Assembly (NCBI GenBank): GCA_003024785.1
Contig: PUQB01000318.1
Coordinates: 186,001-250,000 of the forward strand
Source: Selaginella tamariscina
Taxonomy: Eukaryota; Streptophyta; Lycopodiopsida; Selaginellales; Selaginellaceae
Direction of reading: 5' to 3'
DNA: 64,000 bases
Under the pieces are notes generated by a model, which did no database searches, was not told where the DNA came from, and saw only the letters and a program-made list of their open reading frames with translations. Of the stretch, positions 1 through 12,491 are shown piece by piece; within the stretch, counting starts at the first letter, position 1; every line of letters starts with the position of its first letter. The translations under genes were made by a program, and so were the position numbers.

Positions 1-81
1 AATCCTAGCACAATAGCACAACCATGTTTAGCGAAGTTACTTTTATCCAAGAGGAAGATCAGGTACTATATATATATATAT

Positions 82-124
<43 letters not shown>

Positions 125-648
125 TATAATATATAAGGTATCATTCTACATGTGATGAGGTTTTGTCAAAGTTTTATAGATGAACTTTTCCATTATATTT
201 GTCCTAACCAAATGTCTCTCTTGCTCTCTCTCTCTACATACACAAATACATAATTATATATGTATGTAGAATACATTAACTAGCAACATAAGAGTTGACT
301 TCGAGAACTTTTATATGGTTAATATTGTTAACTAATTAGAGAGTTTTATATATACTTGCTTATATATAAATATACCCATCAGTACATACATAAATTAAAT
401 ATATGTGTAATTGAAACTAGAAATTATATATAAATTATGTTAGAATTTATTTGCAAACTCTAGCTTACATAAATAGTTGTTGGTCAGAGTATACGCATAC
501 ATGTCACATACATGCATATATGACTAGATGTATGTGTCTGTGTATGTGGATGATGTATTGATTCACAAATATGGACACAATTTTGCAAGTACACACCTAA
601 AATACATCTATAATATATATATATGAAGTGCAAAATATATATACATAC

Positions 649-699
<51 letters not shown>

Positions 700-1255
700 A
701 AATGTCACATATATGCATATATTAGTAAATTAGTTCAATGTGGAGTTTCCATTTATAGTTTGTGTGTGTGTATGTGTTTATTTACTTATCAAATTCCAAA
801 GGATATTTACTTAATGAAGATGGTTTTGACTGATTAAAACCTTTGCATTTAAAGGAAATGAAATTAAAAAAAAAAAAGCCATTAAGGTGATACATTTAGT
901 GTATAATAATTTGATATTTACTTTCATTCATGAATTAAATTAATATGTTATATAAATAACCTATCGCGAGGAAAGTAATTGTTCAAGGTTTTTGTGGTCA
1001 TGAGGAGAGTAACCAATTATGATATTATATATAATGAATACAATGTACAAACTATGAAAACTGAATATATCATATAAACTATTCATATTGAGCATTGTTA
1101 TAAAGTAGTGAAATAGCATGAAAACACAAAATTTAATACATGCAGATGGTGTTTAAGCTTAAATAGAGCACCAAATGTTTGTGTGTGATTTTTCTTAAAA
1201 ACCCACACACTATAACTCATACATATTCATTCAAAAAACCACTAAAACCTTATAT
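1..1255. other. AT-rich spacer with microsatellites
   Basis: No gene seen. It holds a (TA)n stretch then (AG)n at about 66-118, TC-rich runs near 220-240, and a (TA)n/(AC)n tract at about 610-694. The short open frames over the AC tract are low-complexity shadows. Confidence 0.7.
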
Positions 1256-2459
1256 TGTTAAAGTTTTTACTCGAAGGGCCAACACATAACAATATGTAGC
1301 TGCCAGGTGGCCATCCAGCATCAACACATTATGTGAAGTTTTTAAAATGACCCTAAAAGTCTAACTTAAATGCCCAAATAGACACAAAACTTAGGGTTCT
1401 ACCCTAAATCCCTAGATTAACTATTGCCCAACCTTATAAGATAATCCAAGCAGATTTTAGGATCCTACCTCAAAAGACCTAAACAAGCTCATGCCCTAAC
1501 CTTATTAAGGATACCCCCATGACAAAGCTAAGGCATCATGATTTACCCCTTGAGGTCACCCTCATCTGGAAGTACAACCCCTTTAGGGCAACAAGGGATA
1601 TGCTGACCCACGACTAACCCCTAAGAGTTTAAGTGGCCAAGTCATACCCTAGTACTTAATAAGAACATGAGTGTGCGCTGTATATGAACATGAGTGTTTT
1701 GTTCCCTAAGGCTAGATTTGAATAATCTTAAGTACAAAACCTTGCGAGTGCTTCACAAAAGAGTTCATGCTAATGAACTTAGGTTGTTCAACCTTTGGAC
1801 ATATTCACACCCCAATGCAAACACCCTGTGCCGACTGGCATACCTAGTTATGAGACCTAACCTCCCTTTGAGCGGATGCCTAAGGTTTTAGCACACTAAT
1901 GCAAGCATAAGCATGCCCCCTTGCTAGAGTATCCAGCCTCTCTACATTAAACCCATGAGACAACCCCATAAGGCATTCCTCAAGTGTTGTATCATTTGTC
2001 ATCTAGCTTAGTGTCACATCTTCATTTAACACTATTTCTTAAGATGTGGCTATCTTGCTATAACTCCTCAAATTCAAGAGTTACACATGGTGCCACAAAT
2101 GTGGTTTGTAAATGTTAATTCTAAAGCCCCTTTGTGAACTCTTAGGAACATGGTAAAGAAACTCATTAGTTAAGATCCCACACCCATAGATAAATAAATA
2201 CACGGATGTGCCCTACTTAGTTACAAGTGCTACTCTTAATTTAACGTGGAGAAGGAGGTTAGAGACATGCCTCAACCTTTTACTCTTGGAATATGCAGTC
2301 CGACAAGATTTCTTAGGCACGGATTCATTCATGTTAAGGGTAAGCTACCACAAATGTGGGACGTACCCTTATCATTTAGAAGTTGAGGTATCACAATATA
2401 TGGTTGTGCACCAGTGGAAGAATAAAAAGCTCAATTATGAACCTAAAAACTCTTCCTAT
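1256..2459 (-). repeat. Old LTR-B copy, 5' part in window order (minus strand), split by a chromovirus
   Basis: The stretch is colinear with the intact minus-strand solo LTR at 17,492-19,177. It has the same GGGCCAACAC-like start, the GCTGCCAGGTGGCCAT segment, the run of short CCTTA/CCCTAA phrases and the 'GGATGTGCC' region. It is clearly more diverged than the other LTR-B copies. The sequence resumes at 8,257 after the nested element, so this LTR predates that insertion. Confidence 0.75.
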
Positions 2460-2873
2460 TGTCATGACCCGATATGGGATACAGGATACAGGATGCAGGA
2501 TATGGAATACAAGATATGCCCATAGGATATGCCCATAGGATATGCCTACAGGATACTATAGGATATGCCTACAGGATATGTCTACAGGATATGAAATATT
2601 ATTTTTAGCTCATGACTAGATTAGCCCTTGGAGTATATTAGCTCATGCCTAGATTATCTCTTGAAGTTGTGAGCATAAAAGCTCTGACTTAATTATTGTA
2701 CAATTAGTTACTATTAACACCAGTCATTCTACAATCATTCTTGTTTTGTTCTTGTTTTGCTCCTTGCCTCTTATTCTCATCTTATTCCTAGTTCTTGTCC
2801 TCTTCTTATCTTGTTCCTAGTTCTTGTCCTGCTCTTGAGTCAAGCCTCCTTATTCTTGGATCGTGGCTTGACA
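2460..2873 (+). repeat. 5' LTR of the 2.5-8.3 kb chromovirus
   Basis: It starts TGTCATGACC and ends GGCTTGACA. The first 140 bases hold a tandem repeat of about 13 bp based on GGATATGCCTACA. I saw no convincing tRNA primer site directly after it. Confidence 0.88.
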
Positions 2874-5800
2874 GTTTAATAATAACTGCTTTCATAACTC
2901 CCAATTTCCAACTACTTTTTTTTCTCCTTAACTTTTTCCCCTTGTTTTCCTCTTTCTTTCTTTCACGGATCATGACAGATTTTGAGCAATTTCAACACGA
3001 GCACCAAATGTTGCTTCATGAGCTAGCCATTTTGCACCAAGTGGTCACAGATCTGCAAGGTTCCACCAACGCGGCATATGCAGCTACTAATGCATCCTCC
3101 AAGGCTGCTACACAAGCTCTCTCTCAAGCATCCGTGGCTTCCTCTCCATCGAACTCTTCTTCAGAGCCAAATATCAGCATGCCAAAGAAGTTCAGTGGCA
3201 ATCGTGCCGATTTCTAATGTTTCCTGAATCAGATCATGCTTTTGATCCGCATGCAACCACGCCGGTACTGGACTGATGCATAAAAGGCTAGCCTTTTGAC
3301 ATCTTTACTAGTTGCATCTCCACGGGCTTGGGTTGCCCCTTTGTTGGAGCGTGACGACCCATTAATGAAAGACTTTGAAGGATTCGTGGCTGCCTTTGAA
3401 GCCTGCTTTGGAGATCCCGATAAGTACCATTCTGCATGCACGAAGTTAGGAAATTCACACAAGGTTTCCGACCAGCTTCCATCTATGCATTTGAATTTCA
3501 GCAACTTTGCACGGACATTCCATGGGACGAAACTGTATTGATTGAACACTTCCGTTTTGGGTTGAGAGATGACGTGAAGGACCTTCTCCTTACGTTACTG
3601 GATGCCCAAACCTTAGGGAAGATCATACAATAGGCTGTTTGCTGTGACAACCATTTGTTTCCAGTGTCATCAGAAAAAATCCCATCAGCAGTTCCTGCAA
3701 GCCAATCCTGTAGCTGTAGCACATGTTCCTACGACACCTTTTAGAGTAGTTCCTATGGAAGTTGACAAATACAAGTGTGGTCCACTTTCAGTTGCGGAGA
3801 AGCAATGTCGTTGTGGTGAGAATTTATGCTTGTATTGTGGTGAAGGAGGACACAAGGTGGCCCTATTAAATCAAGAAGTTCAAGACATGTGAAGTTGAAG
3901 CTGAAGTTTAGTCAGAAAACTTCAATGTCCACTTCGTTTAGGAGCCACGAAGTTGGACGTAGGTGTAGGCTCCATTGGTGTTGCTCATACCATCCCATCA
4001 CTCAAGTTTCTTGTACACATTCGTCTCAATAATCGAGAGCTCAAGGAGTTTGCCCTGTTAGACACCGGTGCAAATGCATGCTTCATGAATGACACTTTTG
4101 CAACTCAGCATGGCATTCTGGTGGTGAAGTTGAAGCATGCAGTTCCTGTAGAGGTTATAAATGATCATCTAATTGCTTCTGGCGTAGTTACCCATGCTAC
4201 CACACCTCTCTCTTGCACTCATGGCTCATTCAACTGTTCGATTTTCTTCAACTTGATCAAGACTCAAACGACTCCCATCGTTTTGGGCATGCCATGGTTC
4301 GTGGTTGCAAATCCTTAGATTGACTGGAGCTCTAGGACGCTCACGTTTTCCTCTTTGGCAGCCAAGATCAATCCTGTATCTTCCTGCAGGTAGGATATGA
4401 CCTTAGTGTTTAAGACTGTATCAGTGTTGAAGATTCCTCCTCGACAGGATTCACCTCATGTCAGTTAGCACATCCGCAGGCTCTCTCCACTCCTGTAAGT
4501 TCACGGATTCCTGTACAGGGCTCTTCCAATCTTGTATTAGTATCGAAGGTTCCTCCTCAATAGGATCCACCTCTTGTCAGTTCGTCAACACATTCACAGG
4601 CTCTCCTCACTTTTGTGCATTCACAGACTTCTGTACATGATTATTTCAATTCTGTACACTTGTCAACATCCACATAGGTTTTCTCCAATCCTGCCTTTTC
4701 ATTACTCTGCTTATGTTCCATCCCCTAAAACCATTCCTCTTTTTCATTCATAACTCCCTCCTCCTCTCCGAGTTCTTACCACTACTATGCATGCACTTGT
4801 GACTGATCCTACTCCTTTTCATCTCTTTTTTTTCAAGTAACTCCTACGTCCTCTTCTACCTCTTTTATATTTGACTCTCCTGTTTTTCAATCCCTTCTCC
4901 TCCTTCTACTTCTTCCTTACCATTTAAGTATCACTCCTTCTAGAATGTTTTTGATAAGCACAAGGCTGCAATTCTTCCTATTCACAGGTCCTACGACTGT
5001 CCTATCGATCTTGCGGAAAAGAAGACTCCACCGTTCGGACCAATTTATGCACTGTCACCTACATAATTGAAGGTTCTTCGCTAGTACATCAAGGACAACT
5101 TGGCATCTGGCTTCATTTTTGTCACTCAAAGTCCCTTGCAGAAGCACCTTCTTTGTCAAGAAGAAAGATGGGAGTTTGCGTTTGGTTGTGGACTACAGGG
5201 GTTTAAATCAAGTCACCATCCGGAACTGGTACCCATTGCCATTGATCCCGGAATTCTCGATCGCTACGAGGAGCAAAGGTGTTCACCAAGATTGACTTAC
5301 AAGGGGCATACAATCTTGTACGCATTCGTTCAGGCGATGAGTGGAAGACTATTTTTCGTACAATATATGAACATTTCAAGTACACTGTGATGCCTTTTGG
5401 ACTTACAAATGCCCTAGCCGTGGTGAACGACATCTTTCACGACTTCTTGAACCAATTTGTGGTAATCTACCTCAATGACATTTTGATTTTCTCCAAGGAC
5501 CAGGCGGCACATGACAAGCATGTATGACTAATTTTACAAAAGCTTCGCGAGCATGGCCTATATGCGAAGTGAGAGAAGTGTTTTTTTGACAGGGATACTG
5601 TGGAGTTCTTGGGCTACATTGTCTCTCCTGTTGGCGTTTCCATGAACATGCACAAGGTGAAGACTATTGTGGAGTGGGAGAGGCCCAAGTCTGTACGAGA
5701 CGTACAATGTTTTCTTGGCTTTACAAACTTCTATAGGCGATTCATATAGGACTTCTCCAAGCGTGTACTTCAACTCATGGAACTCACCAAGTGCACAGGG

Positions 5801-7842
5801 GATTTCTCTTGGTCCGATAAGGCGAAACATGCATTCATAGCACTCAAGGACGCCTTCATGACAGCTCCAATTTTAGCACATCCTGATCCTTCTCGTCCCT
5901 TCTTTGTTGAAGCAGATGCTTCGAACTTTGCAGTAGGTTCTATTTTATCACAAATTGAAGAAGATAAGTTACTCCATCTTATAACCTTTCACTCTCGTAA
6001 GTTCTTTTCGGCAGAGATCAATTACGAGATTCATGACAAGGCCATTGTGGATTCGTTCGAGGAGTGGCGGCACTTCCAAGAAGGTGCTGCGCATCCTATA
6101 CAAGTTTTTATGGATCACAAAATCTGGAGTTTTTTCAAATGGCTGGAGTTCTCAGTCGGCGACAAGCTAGGTGGGCGGAATTCTTATTACGTTTTGATTT
6201 TGTCATCGTCTACATGCCTGATTTTCGGAATGGCAAAGCAGATGCATTGTCTAGGCGCTCTTACCTTGCACCGACCCAGGTGATCCTGCATATAACTGTC
6301 AAAAGCAGTGTTGCTAAGTCATGATCAATTTCGACTTGCAGCATTACAAGTTCATCAGGCTCCAGCAGATTCAACACTTCTATAGGACATTCGTTTGCAA
6401 TTGGCTAGAGACGACTTTGTTCTCACACATTAGTCCTAATATCACAAGCTCCTCTTCCTCCAGTTCCCATATAGACTACAAGTTTTTCGCCATAAAGGAC
6501 AGACTCTTATACTGGGAAGGTCTCCTGTACATTCCTGTTGGTGTTTACAAGACTCGTGTGGTACAGGATTGTCATGATACCCAGCTACATGACATTTTGG
6601 TGTGGCCAAGACAGTTGAGTTGGTGACCCGCAACTATTGGTGACCTGGGTTGCAAGGTTTTATGGAAAAGTTTGTATGGAGTTGTGATACCTGCAACAGG
6701 TCGAAGATGTTTTGTCATGCGCCCTTTGGTCTTCTTCGTTCTCTTCATGTTCCCTCTGCTCCTTGGAGATCCATTTATATGGATTTCTCACTTCTCGTGG
6801 ATTTGATGCAGTTCTTATGGTGGTTGACCGTTTCACCAAACATGCTCATTTCCTACCATGTAACAAGATGGCTAATGCCAGACAACTGTTGAGTTGGTGA
6901 TCCGCAAAGTGTTCCGACATCATGATCTTCGTAAGAACATTGTTTCTAATCGAGGCCACAATTCATGTCTAGATTTTGGCGAGAGCTTCTCCGGAGTCTA
7001 CAAGTTAAAGTGAATCTTTCTTCAGGATATCATCCGCAAATTAATGGGCAATCAGAACGCACGATTCAGACCTTGTAGTATTCTTCGCTGCTTCATCAGT
7101 TACCAATAGGACAACTGGTTGGACCTTCTTCCTATGGCGGAGTTTGCCTACAAAATCCGTTCATGCATCTACATGCCAGACACCTTTCTTCACTCTTACA
7201 GGTTACCATCCACGTTTTGACTTTGCTCCTCATACTTATCCTTCTTCTGCTCCTGCAATATAGGATCATCTCCAACATCTTCATCTGGTATAGGATGATC
7301 TCTAAGTTCATCTTCAGCAGGTACAGGAACGGTACAAGCGTCATGCTAATGCTCATCGTCAGTCGCACCTACATACAAAATTGGTGATCTCGTGTGGCTT
7401 CTTCGTCGGCATATTCGCACCAACAGGCCTTTTTGTAAGTTGAATTTTCAACGATTGGGCCCTTACAGGATTGCAGCTGAGGTTAATCCTATAGCTTTCC
7501 GACTAGAGCTACCATCTACTATGAAGCTTCATCCTGTGTTTCACACCTCTTTGTTGGAACTGTATCATCTTTCTTCTCTTCCTGGTCATGCTTTTCTCCT
7601 TCCCCTCATGTGGTTATTGATGATGAACATGAGTATGAAGTTGCAGCCATCATTGATTCTCGTCTTCATCGCCGCCAACTTCAATACTTGGTGGATTGGA
7701 AAGGTTATTTGCCTATCGATTGCACTTGGGAACCTACATCCAATTTACTCTATACTTTCTTAAGGTTGTTGCCTTCAATTGGCGTTATCTTGTTAAACCA
7801 GGTCCCAAGACTCATGGAACACATCCTTAGGGAGGAGGGTGC

Positions 7843-8256
7843 TGTCACGACCTAATACGAGATACAATACAGGATATGCCCACAGGATATGTCTACATGA
7901 TATGCCTACAGGATATACCTATAGGATATGCCTACAGGATATGCCTACAGGATATGCCTACAGGATATGTTTACAGGATATGGAACATTATTTTTAGCTC
8001 ATGACTAGATTTAGCCCTTCGAGTATATTTTTAGTTCATGCCTAGATTAGCTCTTGAAGTTGTGAGCATAAAAGCTCCGACCTTAATTATTGTACAATCA
8101 GTTACTATTAACACAGTCATTCTACGATCATTCTTGTTTTTTCTTGTCTTGCTCCTTACCTCCTGTTCTCGTCTTGTTCCTAGTTTTTGTCATGTGTTCT
8201 TAGTTCTTGTCCTGCTCCCGAGTCAAGCCTCCTTGCTCTTGAATTGTGGCTTGACA
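7843..8256 (+). repeat. 3' LTR of the 2.5-8.3 kb chromovirus
   Basis: It is the same length as the 5' LTR (414 bp) and has the same ends. The GGATATGCCTACA tandem block is present with a different arrangement of units. The polypurine tract AGGGAGGAGGGTGC lies immediately upstream. Confidence 0.9.
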
Positions 8257-8600
8257 CCTACATATCTTATTTAATATATGTGATAGAGGCACCCTCCTCC
8301 CCTATTTTTCTATTTTATAAAGTGGGCTAGCACAAAATCTCATTTTCAATAAAAATATACTTGGTGAGTTTAACCATCGACCTTTAAACCCTAACTTGAG
8401 AGGTTTAGGGTGTGGGGCTAGGGAAACCCTAGAGTTAGCCATGTCTAACACACTGTGTCATAGTTCTAACTTGGTGAGTTGATCACCTAGGTATAAATTG
8501 TGGGATATATGGAAAAAACCCAAGCATAACTGGATCATATTGACCAGGAGCCCTTTCATAAGTACCAATTGGTCCTTTGCTTAATTGGCTTAAGGAGAGA
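8257..8600 (-). repeat. Old LTR-B copy, remaining part (minus strand)
   Basis: It continues the LTR interrupted at 2,459. The order 'TTTATGTGA..GTGGGCTAGCA..AATCTCATT..ACTTGGTGAGTT' matches 18,770-18,860. The end is unclear near 8,560-8,600. Confidence 0.65.
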
Positions 8601-8734
8601 GAAAAATTATGACATTTAATATTGAAGAGGTGCCAAGTTCGAATTTCATTAAGGTGGAGAGGTGCTAGGTTCGAATTTCATTAAGGGTGAATTTGTGAGT
8701 AAAGTTCAAGCCATTAAGGTTGGTGCACTTGTCT

Positions 8735-9300
8735 AGACTCAGGGATGAGGGCATCCTTTTGAGAAAGGGTATGACCACATGGGTAAAGATTGTGAGATAT
8801 GTGGGTTTTTTGGGATGAGGGCATCCACTTGAGAAAGAGTATGACCACATGGGTAAAGATTGTGGGATATGTGAGTTTTTGGGATGAGGGCATCCACTTG
8901 AGAAAGGGTATGACCACATGGGTAAAGATTGTGGATTATGTGGGAGAAAGGGTATGACCACATGGGTAAAGATTGTGAGATATGTGGATGAGGGCATCCA
9001 CTTGAGAAAGAGTATGACCACATGGGTAAAGATTGTGGGATATGTGAGTTTTTTGGGATGAGGGCATCCACTTGAGAAAGGGTATGACCACATAGGTAAA
9101 GATTGTGGATTATGTGAGAAAGGGTATGACCACATGGGTAAAGATTGTGAGATATGTGGGTTTTTGGGATGAGGGCATCCACTTGAGAAAGAGTATGACC
9201 ACATGGGTAAAGATTGTGGGATATGTGAGTTTTTTGGGATGAGGGCATCCACTTGAGAAAGGGTATGACCACATGGGTAAAGATTGTGGATTATGTGGGA
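8735..9300. repeat. Minisatellite, unit about 45-75 bp, about 8 units
   Basis: Successive units contain GGGCATCCACTTGAGAAAG, then GGTATGACCACATGGG, then TAAAGATTGTGGGATATGTG. Some units lack the GGGATGAGGGCATCC part. Long open frames on the minus strand come from repetition of a stop-poor unit and show no protein-like sequence. Confidence 0.9.
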
Positions 9301-9660
9301 AAAACCTAAGTGTAATAGCTTAATATTTCTTAGGGTTTGATAGTGTTGGTATCCTTAGATTGTACCTCCTCTACAAGTGTTGCTAATTGCTTCATACTTG
9401 CTAATTGTTGTCCACACAACATGCTTGCTAATTATTGTCCACACTTGTGTGTAGGCATCATTTTAAAAGGGAGGTTCCAAATCCCCTTATGTGGGAAAAA
9501 CCTAAGCGTAATAGCCTAATATTCCTTAGGGTTTGATAGTGTTGGTATCCTTAGATTGTGCCTCCTCTACAAGTGTTGCTAGTTGCTTCATGCTTGCTAA
9601 TTATTGTCCACACTTGTGTGTAGGCATCATTTTAAAAAGGGAGGTTCCAAATCCCCTTGA
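9296..9660. repeat. Two direct repeats of about 160-190 bp
   Basis: The segment beginning GTGGGAAAAACCTAAG, with TAGGGTTTGATAGTGTTGG and CCTCTACAAGTGTTGCTA, occurs at 9,296-9,489 and again at 9,490-9,650. The second copy lacks an internal duplication of the 'TTGCTAATTATTGTCCACAC' phrase. Confidence 0.85.
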
Positions 9661-9849
9661 GCACCCCACAAGTCAGAGCTCTTGCAGTTGGGAGTTGGCA
9701 ATTGTTTGCTCACAATTGAGTGGAACAAGTTAGTGCTTTTTAATAATCCCAATGATATATGTTCAGTTATACACCAATATTAAAATTTACAAAATCTTAA
9801 AAATACATATTAAGACGTATAGGTCACCTTTTTTTTTCCTTTTCCGCTT

Positions 9850-11200
9850 TCTTTGATGATCATGAAGAGGGCTTGTGTTGTGACTTATTTAACCCAAGTA
9901 AGGCGTCTTTAATATTTTGTGCATTCCAAATATTTGTTCATGTTTGCCCCCTTCATCATCATCACTATGATCATCCTCAATGTCCTCATTCTCCACTTGA
10001 TCTTCAAATGCAAGTCCTTCGTCATACCCAAGGGTTTTAATTTTTCCTTTTCTATCTTTGCAAAACTCCATATGGATCAATCTTTTTTCATAGTCCTCAA
10101 GAAGTTAGCCTCTTTATAGTCTTGGAAAATGCTAATGATAAGGATGTTCAATACGATGCCCTCCTAAAAGAAGCTAGAAAAATATCTCCAACACCTTGCA
10201 AGGCTTGATGCACTTTATGATTTCCAATACCCCCTCCTCAAAGTAAGGTCCTCGAGTAGTTTTTGCAATGCTCTCGTATTTCCCTTGAATAATCCGGCTC
10301 TAGCTTGCCCTTGGACCTTATGTAAAATTCTTAAATCTCCTACTAAAGTAGGTGTTGGCCCTGTTAGTTCTAAGTACTCAACAATAGAGATTGCAAAATT
10401 GATGAGGTAGATTAGTATCTCTAGAACTGCAATTTTTTTTAAAAAACCAAGCTCACACTCCTTCATGTCAACCTTCTTCAACAACAACCCTTGCTGAAAT
10501 AACAAGAGGTCTTTTTGCTTCATTATAAAGAGAATGTCACATTCTCTACATGCATTGTCTTTCTAACCTTTGTATCATCAATATTTGAAGCTCCTTTGGT
10601 TTCATCCAAACTTTATCACGTATATCTACAATGATGAAGTTGAGGTCATCTTTATTGTTTGTAACAACCAGTGCCCAGTCACATTGGTCAAATGAGTGGT
10701 ATATGTGGTAAGGCCTGTTTCTGGAGGGATATGAACTCCTTGTATCTGTTCACAACATTGGCAATGAACTCTACCAAATCCCGGATGGGTGACATGTTCA
10801 TAAGTCTCTTCCTATAATCATTTCCAAAATAGTGAGTAAACTTATTTACAACTTTATGTTCGGAAAGTTCAAGTATTTTTGCAAAAGATCATGTTGGAAC
10901 TTCATCTTCGTTCTAAAGGGAGAATTCCTCATTGGGCAACGTCACAGACTTAGACACTAAAAATGAATCTTGAATGTTGAACATCATTGCAGCTCTTTCA
11001 AGAAGCCTTGCAGATATGAAAAGTCATAATTTTGAATAAGAAGTCTACCCAATATGTGCATACTAATCATAGAGAGGAAAGATAAAGATCTTCTTCATCT
11101 GGTTTTGTATTTGTAAAATCCGGATGAGCCCTATAGAATCAGAGTCTCCCTTAATCAAATACACCACACACAAGTCATTCTTCTCTCTCACACTGAGTTC
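9850..11200 (-). pseudogene. Decayed coding-like sequence, unidentified
   Basis: The minus strand reads as a series of protein-like stretches broken by stops and frame changes. The longest clean piece is 10,215-10,523 (about 100 residues, Leu/Ile rich, with a basic C-terminal part). An acidic piece with a DDDE run lies at 9,889-10,080. Other short pieces lie between 10,560 and 11,100. I do not recognise the family. It may be a dead host gene or a transposon relic. No intron boundaries could be placed. Confidence 0.35.
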
Positions 11201-11238
11201 GATGTTATAGTTTTCCAACGCTTAGATTTAAGTGACTT

Positions 11239-11740
11239 GTGTATGTGTGTGAATGGTTTTGTATGCACAGGATGACAACGAAGAGGATGATAAAGAAAAA
11301 GAAAAAAGAGAAAAAAACAGGGAAAGTGACGTACTCAAAGATGAAATGTGACATAGATTATTTGATAAAGGCATTTAATGAAAGTAACTTACACATTGCG
11401 GACAAGTTTATATACAAGTATGGGGCAGTCACAAACATACACCTGTATATATAAACAAATACATACTCTTTATCACGAATAGGAGTACAAAGACACACAT
11501 GCATACTTACCCATTGCGGACAATTATATATATACAAGTATGGCGTGCTGTGACGGTATGAACATAAAATATACACCATACACGTATCAATATACATGCT
11601 GTGACAAATAGTATATGGTATGGACATAGATATACACGTATGTATAAGAGCACAATATATGAATATGGACATAGAATGTATTGACAAGTACATAAATCTT
11701 AATTTGATAAGAGCACAATATATGAATACGTAAAACTAAA
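11239..11740. other. Spacer with short diverged repeats
   Basis: No gene is supported. Phrases such as CATTGCGGACAA and TATATACAAGTATGG recur at about 11,393-11,420 and 11,512-11,545, and AAGAGCACAATATATGAATA recurs near 11,646 and 11,708. These look like small local duplications. Confidence 0.5.
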
Positions 11741-11811
11741 GGTCCCACCGAGATTCGAACTCGGGCTCTTGGATTCAAAGTCCAATGTCGTAACCACTAG
11801 ACTATGGGACC
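11741..11811 (-). tRNA. tRNA-Gln (TTG)
   Basis: The minus strand reads GGTCCCATAGTCTAGTGG at the 5' end, an anticodon loop CTTTGAA (anticodon TTG) closed by a TTGGA/TCCAA stem, a T arm CCGAG-TTCGAAT-CTCGG, and 3' GGGACC pairing with the 5' GGTCCC. All four arms fold. It lies downstream of, and on the same strand as, the CLE copy at 12,492-12,989, mirroring the Gln genes at 24.6 and 39.3 kb. Confidence 0.93.
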
Positions 11812-11952
11812 TGTTACATTTTATGCTCAAATTTATTTTCATTTAATCATGGGCAGATAAGCTGATACATTATCTGTTTATGATATATACATGTATTAAC
11901 ACATCATTGCACAACGTTCTTTACACCGCGTGGATTTAATTTATCGTGAATT

Positions 11953-11977
11953 GAATCCGTGGCGCAATGGTAGCGCG
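11953..11977 (+). pseudogene. tRNA-Trp 5' fragment
   Basis: GAATCCGTGGCGCAATGG followed by TAGCGCG matches the first 25 bases of tRNA-Trp; then the sequence diverges into a CA/TA-rich stretch. It is only the acceptor 5' strand and D arm, so it cannot make a tRNA. Confidence 0.75.
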
Positions 11978-12163
11978 ATGGACAATGTAGCTACGCAGAT
12001 ATATATGCATATACACATACACAAAACAGAAACATACATGTACACGTGCATATATCTTGAACAAGATTCAACTGTTTTGTATTATATACAAATAACACGC
12101 TCACACGGGCATATATATGTGGTGCTTTGGCAAACGTCCTGATAAAAATCCTCTGGTGAATAA

Positions 12164-12210
12164 CGTCCCACTGTGATTCGAACTGGGGCTCTTGGATTCA
12201 AAGTCCACTG
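12164..12210 (-). pseudogene. tRNA-Gln 3' fragment
   Basis: The minus strand carries the anticodon arm, variable region and T arm of tRNA-Gln (GGACTTTGAATCCAAGAG, then CAGTTCGAATCACAG) but lacks the 5' half. It lies between the intact tRNA-Gln and the CLE copy of the inverted cassette. Confidence 0.75.
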
Positions 12211-12491
12211 AGCATGCATTTTGTACGGCAAGTGTACTTGTACGGACAAAATGGAATGTTTTTTAACGGGAAGATTCCATGTCATATTCTCATGTGTTGA
12301 AGCCCTCGCAAGTGCATCGCATCGACAGCCACCTTTGACTCCAAATTACGGGTTTATTTTTCTAAAAATAGCTTTAATCAATTTTCAAATTTAAACTCGC
12401 AAATCGAAACAGTTTGAAAGACTTTGGAATCAAAATGATAGACGAGAATGTACACGTATGCTTTGGAGAGTACAGGGAGTTTCTTGAATGC

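Larger units (their letters stand above)
2460..8256 (+). mobile_element. Ty3/gypsy chromovirus with 414-bp LTRs, broken
   Basis: Two 414-bp direct repeats bound it, each starting TGTCA and ending TTGACA. The flanks are CCTAT and CCTAC, a 5-bp target duplication with one change. Parts in order: gag with a zinc knuckle (about 2,972-3,890), aspartic protease with DTGA (about 4,050-4,320), reverse transcriptase (about 5,000-5,800), RNase H (about 5,800-6,280), integrase (about 6,480-7,400) and a C-terminal chromodomain (about 7,610-7,760). A purine-rich tract lies just before the 3' LTR. The chromodomain after integrase defines chromoviruses. The element is broken by many changes (more than ten). 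Its two LTRs differ at roughly one base in ten by eye, so it is not young. It sits inside an older LTR-B. Confidence 0.92.

Noticed and set aside
484-837. Short open frames on both strands near 0.5-0.8 kb
   Set aside because: They translate a CA/TA microsatellite and give Tyr-Ile and Cys-Val runs only.
8665-9272. Minus-strand open frames of 177 and 195 codons
   Set aside because: They lie wholly in the minisatellite and repeat the same peptide in two frames; no protein-like composition.
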